Shown here piece after piece: positions 1 through 14,549 of a stretch of DNA of 64,000 nucleotides. Numbering within the stretch: the stretch's first letter is position 1; every line of letters begins with the position of its first letter. Source of the DNA: Clusia tigrina (lineage: Eukaryota > Arthropoda > Insecta > Diptera > Clusiidae). Below the pieces are notes generated by a model. It did not search any database. It worked only from the letters and a program-made list of their open reading frames with translations, and was not told where the DNA came from. The stretch is from assembly GCA_920105625.2 (NCBI GenBank), contig OV050030.1:179990315-180054314 (forward strand), written 5' to 3'. The translations under genes were made by a program, and so were the position numbers.

Positions 1-900
1 GCTGTGTGTCAAGTAATTCAAATCTTCTAACCATCCAATTGCATTGTTCTTGGAGCTGTTTTTTGTTGGCAAAACGGTTATTGATGTTGGTTTATAAAAT
101 TATTGCCATGGAACCTAAGCTCTTGATGTCGATTATGGGAAATTTCCAAAGTAACATACAATGGACAGCGTACAATTGGACACACATGTGTATTAGGTAT
201 ATTGGAGAGACCATATAAACAAAACCCTCCACTTACAAATTTTGTTTATGCAACTATAATATTTTATAATAATAATTTCTTTTAACAATGCATTAATTGC
301 ACTTTGTAAATTTATATATATATAGCTGGAGAAAATATTACACTGCTATTTCATAAATGTATAAAATATTCAACAATAAAATATTTTCTATGCATGCATA
401 TTTATTTCATGTTGTCAATTGTTCTAATATACAAGCATTATGCTTTGTCATGACATGGCACAACTTTTTTATACGTTAAATCACCAATGCTTTGTTTTAA
501 GCCCCACTTTCCGTATAAAAAACCTTTGCCATACAGATAATTCATTCTTGTGTATTTTACCCCAGCCACATAAATCAGAAAATAAAAATTTGTTTTCAAA
601 TCATTAGCTTCTGCAGTGAGCACACACACACACTAATATTATTCATACAAATGTGCATACAACAAAAGCCATGTGTGTGGCTGACGATTGATACATATTA
701 ACGACTGCTCCGTGAAATTACCGATGATTTTTCCAATGTGGTTGCCAGCAGTGTCTCCACTTTTTTGGAAAAAACACTAGAGCCTCCTAAGGAAAGGATA
801 AAAAAGCCAAACTAAATTTTTCGTGCTAAAAATAATGGTTAGAATATGTTTTAGTCTTTTTTATTTAACAAAAGAAAAAAAAATAATTTTAAAATTCAAT
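1..900. other. AT-rich sequence, no gene recognised
   Basis: Only short chance reading frames of about 60-70 codons are present on either strand, with no motif, repeat structure or homology I can recognise. Homopolymer A/T runs and a short (AC)n stretch near 620 are the only low-complexity features. It may be an old, diverged transposon or plain intergenic DNA. Confidence 0.5.
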
Positions 901-956
901 AATTAAATAATAAAGGGTGTTTTCCTTTTTTATATATATATATAAAAATATATTTA

Positions 957-1036
<80 letters not shown>
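901..1036. repeat. (TA)n microsatellite
   Basis: An imperfect then pure TA dinucleotide tract. It stops ten bases before an inverted-repeat arm whose partner at 4,576-4,600 is likewise followed by a long TA tract. Confidence 0.95.
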
Positions 1037-1039
<3 letters not shown>

Positions 1040-1045
1040 TTGTTC

Positions 1046-1070
1046 GATACCGCTAATCTCAGGAACTACT
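1046..1070 (+). repeat. Left arm of 25-base inverted repeat
   Basis: The reverse complement of 4,576-4,600 matches this stretch at 24 of 25 bases. Both arms have (TA)n on their outer side, so the pair frames the 3.5 kb BEL/Jockey block symmetrically. It could be the remnant of a fold-back element or of an inversion breakpoint. Confidence 0.75.
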
Positions 1071-1319
1071 ATATTTTTTATATATAAATGCTACCAAATT
1101 TTGAACATATGTTGCTCTTGGCTGTAAACAGGCTTTTGTTTTTAATAGATACCCTTTATTTCTCCAGAACCAATAGACCAAATGACAGCAAAATTTGCTC
1201 CCATCCCCTCATACAAGCTTTTGTACACACCGGGTGCCGCTGATCGAGATATTTGAAATAATTTATTTATATGGGGAACGAGTGTGGTTTTTCTTTAATT
1301 CAAAGACTTTGAATGAGAA

Positions 1320-1715
1320 TGAGTGCACAAGTTCACCAATTCTCATTGGCTTCGTACGCAGGCACCACTTTCTTCGCCGCGTTATGTCAGGAAGATACTC
1401 CTTCAGCAACCGTGCCCAGAAATTATTTTTCTAATTGTCTGGCACTCACCATTACTTCCGCATACGCATATGCATCGGCTTGTAAGTTGCTGGCGTCTGA
1501 GTGGAATTCATGCAGCCCAACAGAAGACGGCGTCAACGGCTCAGGTTCATCCGGTGTAACTGGCAGATGCCTTAATGGTCGAGAGTTGATAATATTTTCG
1601 GCTTCAATTAAAACACTATATAGTGTATCTATTAGCGGAATATGTTCTTTTAGTATGATATGTAGTGTCGTTTTGAACGACTGGACCGGTCGCTCCCAAC
1701 CTCCTCACTAGCATT
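1320..1715 (-). pseudogene. BEL/Pao integrase C-terminal fragment
   Basis: Read on the minus strand, this translates to a degenerate end of the BEL/Pao integrase core. A GGRWERPVQSFK-like start is followed by an AENIINSRPL-type segment and then P-D-E-P-E-PLTPSS. This is the usual W-E-R-x-V-x-S...E-x-x-x-N-S-R-P-L...LTP order of the family, including the conserved glutamate region. Several stops and small shifts break it. Further downstream on the same strand the text resembles the LRKWW-type tail but is very poor. The RT piece of the same strand lies directly upstream (1,720-2,150), so most of RNase H and the integrase N-terminus are deleted. The open plus-strand frame here is only its shadow. 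Confidence 0.7.
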
Positions 1716-1719
1716 GGCT

Positions 1720-2150
1720 GACTTATTCAATATCCACTTAATTCCCATGGGCGCTATACGTATATGACATAATCGTATATGACTTAATAGCATTTTCAAC
1801 TAAGGATTTTCTCGCAACTGGCTGCTTCTAGACCTACAACTGCGAATTTGCACTGGCACTCCTCTGCCATCTCAAATACTTCCCGGGGATTTTCCCTGCA
1901 TAGAAATCGTTGATATTGTTGATCCTTTTCATTTATAAAAACCTGGTGCGAACATCACTTTAATATCGCCACATATAGCAATCGGCGCTTTTTTGAATTT
2001 AAACAGAATATCTATTAAAGTTTTGAACCAAACTCGGGTCCTGATAATAACGCATTAATCGACGAAATATTATTTATTTAAGCTGCGGCATCAAATACAA
2101 TTCTTATTTACCTTTTATTTGGGGTTTGCACCCCGAAATGCGGTAGATAA
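1720..2150 (-). pseudogene. BEL/Pao reverse transcriptase fragment
   Basis: Minus-strand translation shows the start of a BEL/Pao RT domain: PHFGVQTPNK, then IRIVFDAAA, then INALLSGPEFGSKL, ILFKFKKAPIAICGDIK and a QQYQRFLCRE-like stretch. These are the family's YLPHHGV, R-x-V-F-D-A-S/A, LN-x-x-L-x-x-G-P and I-x-x-D-I-x-x-M-F-x-x-I motifs, with the catalytic aspartate of motif A visible in GDIK. Several in-frame stops interrupt it. The YVDD motif is absent because the text then runs into the integrase fragment. It belongs to the same element as the gag fragment at 4,200-4,580. Confidence 0.75.
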
Positions 2151-2156
2151 AATGAT

Positions 2157-3920
2157 TTGCAAGTTGCTACCCGTTATATAACTTCAACCCATGTGCAGTG
2201 CCTCGTTAACGAGGAAATATGCCTAAGACGAGATTGGCAGCAATATAGGCCACCTGCCCTAAAAAGGAAATTAAAATTGTCACAAAATCACCTTAGAGAT
2301 GTACTTCAAAAGGAAGCTGAAGCAAATATTGACACCTATATAAAAGATCTGGGCCCGTTTAAATACACCAATTACTCATTTTGGAGAGCTACAAAGGTTG
2401 CAAAAAGCCCAAAGGAAAGTGAGCCACCAGTAAGGCTTGGAAATGGAAGTTGGGCCAAAAGCGACGAAGAAAAAGGAGCAGGGTTTGCTGCGCATCTACA
2501 AACAGTTTTCTGCCCTAATGTTCCGTGCAATAACTTCGAGATCCTTACCAAAGTGATTCAGCTGCTTCAACTAAAAATCAATGACTTGGAGTGTGTCATT
2601 AAAACAGGTCTTAATGCAAAAAATTCCCCTGGATATGACCTAATCGCAAATAAAATGGTCATGGAATTACCACACATAGCGTTAATATACCTCACCAAAT
2701 TGTTCAATGCTATCCTTCGCTTGGGTCATTTCCCGCATATATGGAAGATATCGCAAATTACGATGATTCCTAAACCAGGAAAAGATCCAACGCAGGCATC
2801 CACATATCGGCCCATAAGCCTCCTACCCACCCTCTCAAAAATATTTGAAAAATGGTTATTTGGGAAAATTATGCTCTATCTAAATCAAAATGGCAACATT
2901 CCTACTCATCATTCGGATTCAGAAAAGAGCACCGTACAATAGAGCAGGTGCACCGTATAACAAGCGAAACTAGAAGAGCTTTCGAACAGAAGAAAAACTG
3001 TTCAGCAATATTTCTAGACATTGCCCAAGCCTTCAATAAAGTCTGGCGTGAGGGGCTAGTGCACAAGTTTAAAAAGTTTCTGCCATACAACACACGCAGA
3101 GTGCAGGTATCTTGCATAGCGAATCGCGTACAAAGTGAAATACAAGGAATTTGTAACCCCCGAATTTCAAATATTGGCTGGAGTACCACAAGGGAGTGTG
3201 CTTGGTCCTATTCTGTACCTAATATATACGTCTGACCTACCAATAAATAACAGCCTAGTTACTTCCACATTTGCTGACGGAATAGCTATTTTAAGTACCC
3301 CTCAAAATCCGCATATCGTCTCTCGTGATCTAAACAAACACCTTATAGATGTAGAAATTTGGCTGGCAAACTGAAGCATTAAAGTTAACGAAGCGAAACG
3401 TACACTCATAATGTTCTCCCTCAGAACCAGCACCTGTCCAACTGTGTCACTAAATGACATAAAAATAACGCAAGCAATAGAAGTGAAGTATTTTGGAATG
3501 CATCTTGACCGTAGATTAACTTGGAGGAAGCCCATAGAAGCGAAAAGAACTGAAATGAAACTTAAAGCTAACTCTCTGAATTGGTTAATCAACAAAAAAT
3601 CAAAGATGCGCTTGGAATACAAAGTCCTTCTATACAGAACTATAATAAAGCCCATATGGACATATGGGGTCCAACTTTGGGTTATTACGAGAATTTATCC
3701 AAAGGGCACAGCCGAAAATCCCAAGAACAATTACCGGCGCACCATGGTTTGTCAAAAATAGAAACATTCACAATGATATACATATATCCTTTATAGAAGA
3801 ATAAATCATAGAATTAAGGTAAAAACACCTGAATAGCCTGCAAAATCATCCGAACATACTTGCAAGAAGTCTACTCCAGCAGAATTCTGCTACACGTCTA
3901 AAGAAACCAGGTTTCTAAAT
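2157..3920 (+). pseudogene. Jockey-type ORF2 reverse transcriptase, disrupted
   Basis: The reverse transcriptase reads through frames changed by at least two shifts. An RRDWQQYRPP-like connector comes first, followed by NSPGYDLI and then IPKPGKDP with YRPISLLPTLSKIFEKW. Motif A is FLDIAQAFNKVW (about 3,010-3,050), followed by the GVPQGSVLGP turn (about 3,180). Motif C is FADG, where active elements have FADD, so the second catalytic aspartate is lost. After a TGA at 3,372-3,374 the same frame continues through VKYFGMHLDRRLTW to TYGVQLW, and the C-terminal tail ends near 3,916 (HPNILARSLL). The missing FADD aspartate and the stops show it is dead. The order of motifs and the C-terminal HPN-LA-LL pattern fit Jockey-clade elements. 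Confidence 0.8.
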
Positions 3921-4150
3921 TTATTTACAAACTAATCTGTAATACGTATCTATATTAAATTTTGTTTCTCTCTTCTTTTTAAAATTATAATTAATTAATG
4001 TATATGAATACACTAGTAGAACCCAAATAGCTTCAAGCAATAGGCAAAGAGCATATTTTATACATTAGTTTTAAGATGTGATAACTTATTGTTAGTTTCC
4101 AATGGAGTAAGATATAATAAACAAATAAATGGTTCAATAAAAAAAAAATA
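2157..4150 (+). mobile_element. 5'-truncated Jockey-type LINE
   Basis: This non-LTR retrotransposon copy lies on the plus strand. Most of the 5' end, including ORF1 and the endonuclease, is missing. The reverse transcriptase part is followed by an AT-rich 3' UTR with AATAAA-like signals and an A-run at about 4,139-4,148, then (TA)n. It sits inside a minus-strand BEL/Pao relic, with RT to its left and gag to its right, so it is a later insertion probably accompanied by loss of BEL sequence. AATGATT occurs at 2,151-2,157 and near 4,186 and might be a target duplication, but the right copy lies about 35 bases beyond the A-run. Confidence 0.75.
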
Positions 4151-4199
4151 TATATATATTTGTTACTTTTGTTGCAAAACTCAATAATGATTCTAAATC

Positions 4200-4580
4200 A
4201 CTTTCATTGACATGGCTTGTGCGCGGACCTTTTCTATCTGGCTTTTCATCCGAACCTCTGGTCGTTCAAAGGTTTCTTATAACGTTGCAGGAATGTTCCT
4301 CGCATTAGACAGCAGCGACTCATCCGCTTCTTTAGCGCGTCCTCTTAACCCATTTCTTAACCGCATTATAGAATGTAAATCGGAATATTCAAACTCTCTA
4401 GTGCTACTTATGGAGTCTTCAAAACATATTCGCCAAACATTTGGGAAGCCTGAAAATAGTGGAAGTGGCTACATTTTCTTTTCACGATGTTTTGATGCTC
4501 ATCAACATCGCTTTCAATTGAAGCGCTATGTGCTTGCATCGTTGCTTTCAGCGACTGAACACACAGCTGTGCATTAGTAG
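4200..4580 (-). pseudogene. BEL/Pao gag fragment
   Basis: Minus-strand translation contains EFEYSDLHSIMRLRNGLRG followed by RAKEADESLL, then ERPEVRMKSQIEKVRAQAM after one stop. This matches the BEL/Pao gag pattern (F-x-Y-L-x-x-x-L-x-G-x-A...L-x-x-R-F-G-R-P-x-x-I...). It is the upstream part of the element whose RT and integrase lie at 1,320-2,150, with the Jockey copy in between. No zinc knuckle or protease is seen, so that stretch is deleted. The open plus-strand frame over the same bases is a shadow. Confidence 0.65.
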
Positions 4581-4600
4581 TTTCTGAGATTAGCGGTATC
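4576..4600 (-). repeat. Right arm of 25-base inverted repeat
   Basis: Partner of 1,046-1,070 (24 of 25 bases match when reverse complemented). The (TA)n tract begins 17 bases to its right, mirroring the left side. Confidence 0.75.
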
Positions 4601-4616
4601 CAGCATATGCACAGTC

Positions 4617-5812
<1,196 letters not shown>

Positions 5813-7010
5813 AGATTACAGTTGATGATAATGGGGATGCGTATCTTGATTTCTTGATAATGAATCGAGCAAAAACACTTAGTATACGTTGTCGCCTTTG
5901 GCTGCCCAAGTTGTTGTTTTCTTCATCCAGTGATGTCTACATCTTAGTTATTTTCCATCCAGCTTAGTTATCTTCCATCCAGCTTACATGCAGTGATGTC
6001 TACATCTTAGTTATTTGTGTAAGTGTGTCAGTGATGTCAATAGGTGTAATCAGTTTGATAGCAGTACTTAACTGAACATAATTTCACAAATGTTTTAATC
6101 TATATCTACATGAATCTTAACATTTATATTTTATAGAATTATATTTATATGAATCTTAACATAGAGGACGGATCGACATATTAGTTGGTTGTCAAATGTA
6201 AAATTTTATGGTTGCGTTCAGAAATTGAATTTGTGACAAAACCTAAGATTTATCAATATACATAAAAATAAAAATAATCTGAAAGGTAGTTATTAAAAAA
6301 AAAATGTATGGGGACCACCCTAACATACATTCTGAATTTCACTTAAATTGGTGAACTCATTTAGATTTTCGATATAAATCCACACCCGCGCCAAAAATTA
6401 TTAAAAAAAAAAATTATATGGGGACCACCCTAAGGGTTGAAGATAGAGGGTAGATATGTTCTGGGGAACTGTTGGGATTGCAAAAATATTGAGGGTCGGT
6501 CACACATTTGACACCTCTAGGAGGCACCCTTGAATATGCAATTCATTGGAATTGCTCTAAAAAATTACTTTTGTATGGGGACCACCCTAAGGGTTGAAGA
6601 TAGAGGGTAGATATGTTCTGAGAAAGTGTTGGGATTGCAAAAATGTTGAGGGTTGGTCATACATTTGACACCTCTAGGAGGCACCGACGTTAAAAATTTA
6701 AATTTCGACAACAGCGTCACCTATCAGATCTTATTCACCTTTTAAACCTTCTCTGGACTTCCACAAATAATTCAAGACCAAAATTCGCCAAATCGGTCCA
6801 TCCGTTCTCGAGTTTTAGCGAGACTAACGAACAGCAATTCATTTTTATATATAGATAGACAACAGCGCCACCTATCGGATCTTATTCACATTTTAAACCT
6901 TCTCTGGACTTCCACAAATAATTCAAGACCAAAATTAGCCAAATCGGTCCATCCGTTCTCGAGTTTTAGCGAGACTAACGAACAGCAATTCATTTTTATA
7001 TATATAGATA
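5813..7010 (-). mobile_element. Repeat element B, minus unit 1
   Basis: Element B has a TCTATATATATAAAAATGAA start like element A, then about 145 bases ending in GGTGGCGCTGTTG that are tandemly doubled in this copy. Two copies of a block of about 158 bases containing TTAGGGTGGTCCCCAT follow. Near the 3' side is a minisatellite of 43 bases (about two and a half copies), and the end reads CATCAACTGTAAT. No CTRR terminus is seen. It abuts the 5' end of the A element at 5,812. Confidence 0.8.
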
Positions 7011-8079
7011 GATTACAGTTGATGATAATGGGTATGCGTATCTTGATTTCTTGATAATGAATCGAGCAAAAACACTTAGTATACGTTGTCGCCTTTGGCT
7101 GCCCAAGTTGTTGTTTTCTTCATCCAGTGATGTCTACATCTTAGTTATTTTCCATCCAGCTTACATGCAGTGATGTCTACATCTTGGTTATTTTCCATCC
7201 AGCTTATATGCAGTGATGTCTACATCTTAGTTATTTGTGTAAGTGTGTCAGTGATGTCAATAGGTGTAATCAGTTTGATAGCAGTACTTAGCTGAACATA
7301 ATTTCACAAATGCTTTAATCTAAATCTACATGAATCTTAACATTTATATTTTATAGAATTATATTTATATGAATCTAAACATAGAGGACGGATCGACATA
7401 TTAGTTGGTTGTCAAATGTCAAATTTTATGGTTGCGTTCAGAAATTTAATTTGTGACAAAACTTAAGATTTATCAATGTACATAAAAATAAAAATAATCT
7501 GAAAGGTAGTTATTAAAAAAAAATGTATGGGGACCACCCTAACATACATTCTGAATTTCACTTAAATTGGTCAACTCATTTAGATTTTCGATATAAATCC
7601 ACACCCGCGTCAAAAATTAATTTAAAAAAAATTATATGGGGACCACCCTAAGGGTTGAAGATAGAGGGTAGATATGTTCTGGGGAACTGTTGGGATTGCA
7701 AAAATATTGGGGGTCGGTCATACATTTGACACCTCTAGGAGGCACCCTTGAATATGCAATTCATTGGAATAGCTCTAAAAAAATTACTTTTGTATGGGGA
7801 CCACCCTAAGCGTTGAAGATAGAGGGTAGATATGTTCTGAGAAAGTGTTGGGATTGCAAAAATGTTGAGGGTTGGTCATACATTTGACAGCTCTAGGAGG
7901 CACCGACGTTACAAATTTAAATTTTGATAACAGCGCCACCTATCGGATCTTATTCACCTTTTAAACCTTCTCTGGACTTCCACAAATAATTCAAGACCAA
8001 AATTAGCCAAATCGGTCTATCCGTTCTCGAGTTTTAGCGAGACTAACGAACAGCAATTCATTTTTATATATATAGATAG
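7011..8079 (-). mobile_element. Repeat element B, minus unit 2
   Basis: A further copy in the same orientation, head to tail with its neighbours. It has a single copy of the 5' block of about 145 bases and three minisatellite copies. No coding potential. Confidence 0.8.
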
Positions 8080-9280
8080 ATTACAGTTGATGATAATGGG
8101 GATGCGTATCTTGATTTCTTGATAATGAATCGAGCAAAAACACTTAGTATACGTTGTCGCCTTTGGCTACCCAAGTTGTTGTTTTCTTCATCCAGTGATG
8201 TCTACATCTTAGTTATTTTCCATCCAGCTTACATGCAGTGATGTCTACATCTTAGTTATTTTCCATCCAGCTTACATGCAGTGATGTCTACATCTTAGTT
8301 ATTTGTGTAAGTGTGTCAGTGATGTCAATAGGTGTAATCAGTTTGATAGCAGTACTTAGCTGAACATAATTTCAGAAATGCTTTAATCTATATCTACATG
8401 AATCTTAACGTTTATATTTTATAGAATTATATTTATATGAATCTTAACATAGAGGTTGGTTGTCAAATGTCAAATTTTATGGTTGCGTTCAGAAATTTAA
8501 TTTGTGACAAAACCTAAGATTTATCAATATTCATAAAAATAAAAATAGTCTGAAAGGTAGTTATTAAAAAAAAAATGTATGGGGACCACCCTAACATACA
8601 TTCTGAATTTCACTTAAATTGGTGAATTCATTTAGATTTTCGATATAAATTCACACCCGCGCCAAAAATTAATAAAAAAAAAAATTATATGGGGACCACC
8701 CTAAGGGTTGAAGATAGAGGGTAGATATGTTCTGGGGAACTGTTGGGATTGCAAAAATATTGAGGGTCGGTCATACATTTGACACCTCTAGGAGGCACCC
8801 TTGAATATGCAATTCATTGGAATAGCTCTAAAAAAATTACTTTTGTATGGGGACCACCCTAAGGGTTGAAGATAGAGGGTAGATATGTTCTGAGAAAGTG
8901 TTGGGATTGCAAAAATGTTGAGGGTTGGTCATACATTTGACACCACTAGGAGGCACCGACGTTAAAAATTTAAATTTCGACAACAGCGCCACCTATCGGA
9001 TCTTATTCACCTTTTAAACCTTCTCTGGACTTCCACAAATAATTCAAGACCAAAATTAGCCAAATCGGTCCATCCGTTCTCGAGTTTTAGCGAGACTAAC
9101 GAACAGCAATTCATTTTTATATATATAGACAACAGCGCCACCTATCGGATCTTATTCACCTTTTAAACCTTCTCTGGACTTCCACAAATAATTCAAGACC
9201 AAAATTAGCCAAATCGGTCCATCCGTTCACGAGTTTTAGCGAGACTAACGAACAGCAATTCATTTTTATATATATAGAGA
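8080..9280 (-). mobile_element. Repeat element B, minus unit 3
   Basis: Same structure as the first minus unit, with the 5' block doubled. It lacks about 15 bases found in other copies around 8,453. Confidence 0.8.
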
Positions 9281-10346
9281 GATTACAGTTGATGATAATG
9301 GGTATGCGTATCTTGATTTCTTGATAATGAATCGAGCAAAAACACTTAGTATACGTTGTCGCCTTTGGCTGCCCAAGTTGTTCTTTTCTTCATCCAGTGA
9401 TGTCTACATCTTAGTTATTTTCCATCCAGCTTACATGCAGTGATGTCTACATCTTAGTTATTTTCCATCCAGCTTACATGCAGTGATGTCTACATCTTAG
9501 TTATTTGTGTAAGTGTGTCAGTGATGTCAATAGGTGTAATCAGTTTGATAGCAGTACTTAGCTGAACATAATTTCACAAATGCTTTAATCTATATCTACA
9601 TGAATCTTAACATTTATATTTTATAGAATTATATTTATATGAATCTAACCATAGAGGACGGATCGACATATTAGTTGGTTGTCAAATGTAAAATTTTATG
9701 GTTGCGTTCAGAAATTTAATTTGTGACAAAACTTAAGATTTATCAATGTACATAAAAATAAAAATAATCTGAAAGGTAGTTATTAAAAATTAATGTATGG
9801 GGACCACCCTAACATACATCCTGAATTTCACTTAAATTGGTCAATTCATTTAGATTTTCGATATAAATTCACACCCGCGCCAAAAATTAATAAAGAAAAA
9901 AAATTATATGGGGACCACCCTAAGGGTTGAAGATAGAGGGTAGATATGTTCTGGGGAACTGTTGGGATTGCAAAAATATTGAGGGTCGGTCATACATTTG
10001 ACACCTCTAGGAGGCACCCTTGAATATGCAATTCATTGGAATAGCTCTAAAAAAATAACTTTTGTATGGGGACCACCCTAAGGGTTGAAGATAGAGGGTA
10101 GATATGTTCTGAGAAAGTGTTGGGATTGCAAAAATGTTGAGGGTTGGTCATACATTTGACACTTCTAGGAGGCACCGACGTTACAAATTTAAATTTCGAT
10201 AACAGTGCCACCTATCGGATCTTATTCACCTTTTAAACCTTCTCTGGACTTCCACAAATAATTCAAGACCAAAATTAGCCAAATCGGTCCATCCGTTCTC
10301 CAGTTTAGCGAGACTAACAGCAATTCATTTATATATATATATAGAT
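9281..10346 (-). mobile_element. Repeat element B, minus unit 4 (innermost)
   Basis: The last minus-strand copy. Its 5' end, with two small deletions, faces a spacer of about 100 bases and then the plus-strand array, so the 5' ends of both arrays point at each other. Confidence 0.8.
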
Positions 10347-10454
10347 ATATACTCGTATATTACAACATTTCATTCCTATTAATCCAAGAATTGTGTTCGC
10401 TTGAAAAACCTAACCATTTAACATAAACTTTATTACCTTTAGATTTCTTAATGT
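10347..10454. other. Unique spacer at the centre of the inverted arrays
   Basis: About 108 bases with no similarity that I can see to A or B. It separates the minus-strand from the plus-strand array and would be the loop of the roughly 12 kb inverted repeat. Confidence 0.6.
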
Positions 10455-10646
10455 CTAAGATGTAGACATCACTGCATGTAAGCTGGATGGAAAATAACTA
10501 AGATGTAGACATCACTGGATGAAGAAAACAACAACTTGGGCAGCCAAAGGCGACAACGTATACTAAGTGTTTTTGCTCGATTCATTATCAAGAAATCAAG
10601 ATACGCATACCCATTATCATCAACTGTAATCTTCTATCTTCTATCT
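10455..10646 (+). mobile_element. Truncated 3' end of element B
   Basis: It holds only the minisatellite and the 3' tail of B, ending in CTGTAAT and then a CTTCTAT triplication. The copy lacks its 5' 0.9 kb. Confidence 0.8.
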
Positions 10647-11861
10647 TCTATATATATAAAAATGAATTGCTGTTCGTTAGTCTCGCTAAAACTCGAGAAC
10701 GGATGGACCGATTTGGCTAATTTTGGTCTTGAATTATTTGTGGAAGTTCAGAGAAGGTTTAAAAGGTGAATAAGATCCGATAGGTGGCGCTGTTGTCTAT
10801 ATATATAAAAATTAATTGCTGTTCGTTAGTCTCGCTAAAGCTCGAGAACGGATGGACCGATTTGGCTAATTTTGGTCTTGAATTATTTGTGGAAGTCCAG
10901 AGAAGGTTTAAAAGGTGAATAAGATCTGATAGGTGGCGCTGTTGGCGAAATTTAAATTTTTAACGTCGGTGCCTCCTAGAGGTGCCAAATGTATGACCAA
11001 CCCTCAACATTTTTGCAATCCCAACACTTTCTCAGAACATATCTACCCTCTATCTTCAACCCTTAGGGTGGTCCCCATACAAAAGTAATTTTTTTAGAGC
11101 TATTCCAATGAATTGCATATTCAAGGGTGCCTCCTAGAGGTGTCAAATGTATGACCGACCCTCATTATTTTTGCAATCCCAACAGTTCCCCAGAACATAT
11201 CTACCCTCTATCTTGAACCCTTAGGGTGGTCCCCATATAAATTTTTTTTTAAATTAATTTTTGGCGCGGGTGTGGATTTATATCGAAAATCTAAATGAAT
11301 TGACCAATTTAAGTGAAATTCAGGATGTATGTTAGGGTGGTCCCCATACATTAATTTTTAATAACTACCTTTCAGATTATTTTTATTTTTATGTACATTG
11401 ATAAATCTTAAGTTTTGTCACAAATTAAATTTCTGAACGCAACCATAAAATTTGACATTTGACAACCAACTAATATGTCGATCCGTCCTCTATGTTAAGA
11501 TTCATATAAATATAATTCTATAAAATATAAATGTTAAGATTCATGTAGATACAGATTAAAGCATTTGTGAAATTATGTTGAGCTAAGTACTGCTATCAAA
11601 CTGATTACACCTATTGACATCACTGACACACTTACACAAATAACTAAGATGTAGACATCACTGCATGTAAGCTGGATGGAAAGTAACTAAGATGTAGACA
11701 TCACTGCATGTAAGCTGGATGGAAAATAACTAAGATGTAGACATCACTGGATGAAGAAAACAACAACTTGGGCAGCCAAAGGCGGCAACGTATACTAAGT
11801 GTTTTTGCTCGATTCATTATCAAGAAATCAAGATACGCATACACATTATCATCAACTGTAA
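10647..11861 (+). mobile_element. Repeat element B, plus unit 1
   Basis: A full copy with doubled 5' block (10,647 and about 10,795), the two internal blocks, the 43-base minisatellite and the CTGTAAT end. The short frame near its 3' end is not a gene. Confidence 0.8.
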
Positions 11862-13176
<1,315 letters not shown>

Positions 13177-13184
13177 TCTATATA

Positions 13185-13261
<77 letters not shown>

Positions 13262-14460
13262 GAATTGCTGTTCGTTAGTCTCGCTAAAACTCGAGAACGG
13301 ATGGACCGATTTGGCTAATTTTGGTCTTGAATTATTTGTGGAAGTCCAGAGAAGGTTTAAAAGGTGAATAAGATCCGATATGTGGCGCTGTTGTCTATAT
13401 ATATAAAAATGAATTGCTGTTCGTTAGTCTCGCTAAAGCTCGAGAACGGATGGACCGATTTGGCTAATTTTGGTCTTGAATTATTTGTGGAAGTCCAGAG
13501 AAGGTTTAAAAGGTGAATAAGATCCGATAGGTGGCGCTGTTGTCGAAATTTAAATTTTTAACGTCGGTGCCTCCTAGAGGTGTCAAATGTATGACCAACC
13601 CTCAACATTTTTGCAATCCCAACACTTTCTCAGAACATATCTACCCTCTATCTTCAACCCTTAGGGTGGTCCCCATACAAAAGTAATTTTTTTAGAGCTA
13701 TTCCAATGAATTGCATATTCAAGGGTGCCTCCTAGGGGTGTCAAATGTATGACCGACCCCTCAATATTTTTGCAATCCCAACAGTTCCCTAGAACATATC
13801 TACCCTCTATCTTCAACCCTTAGGGTGGTCCCCATATAATTTTTTTTCTTTATTAATTTTTGGCGCGGGTGTGGATTTATATCGAAAATCTAAATGAATT
13901 GACCAATTTAAGTGAAATTCAGGATGTATGTTAGGGTGGTCCCCATACATTAATTTTTAATAACTACCTTTCAGATTATTTTTATTTTTATGTACATTGA
14001 TAAATCTTAAGTTTTGTCACAAATTAAATTTCTGAACGCAACCATAAAATTTGACATTTGACAACCAACTAATATGTCGATCCGTCCTCTATGTTAAGAT
14101 TCATATAAATATAATTCTATAAAATATAAATGTTAAGATTCATGTAGATACAGATTCAAGCATTTGTGAAATTATGTTGAGCTAAGTACTGCTATCAAAC
14201 TGATTACACCTATTGACATCACTGACACACTTACACAAATAACTAAGATGTAGACATCACTGCATGTAAGCTGGATGGAAAGTAACTAAGATGTAGACAT
14301 CACTGCATGTAAGCTGGATGGAAAATAACTAAGATGTAGACATCACTGGATGAAGAAAACAACAACTTGGGCAGCCAAAGGCGGCAACGTATACTAAGTG
14401 TTTTTGCTCGATTCATTATCAAGAAATCAAGATACGCATACCCATTATCATCAACTGTAA
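13177..14460 (+). mobile_element. Repeat element B, plus unit 3 with expanded TA
   Basis: A full copy with a TA tract of about 80 bases at its 5' end. It shares the CCTAGGGGTGT variant (13,731) with the next unit, which points to local duplication. Confidence 0.8.
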
Positions 14461-14468
14461 TCTATATA

Positions 14469-14549
<81 letters not shown>

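Noticed and set aside
1195..1711. Plus-strand frames of 79, 132 and 78 codons
   Set aside because: Shadows of the minus-strand BEL integrase fragment.
4212..4577. 121-codon plus-strand frame
   Set aside because: Shadow of the minus-strand BEL gag fragment.
10455..10560. Short direct repeats with regular spacing that might suggest a CRISPR-like array
   Set aside because: The 43-base units are contiguous minisatellite copies without unique spacers and recur in every B element of a eukaryotic genome.
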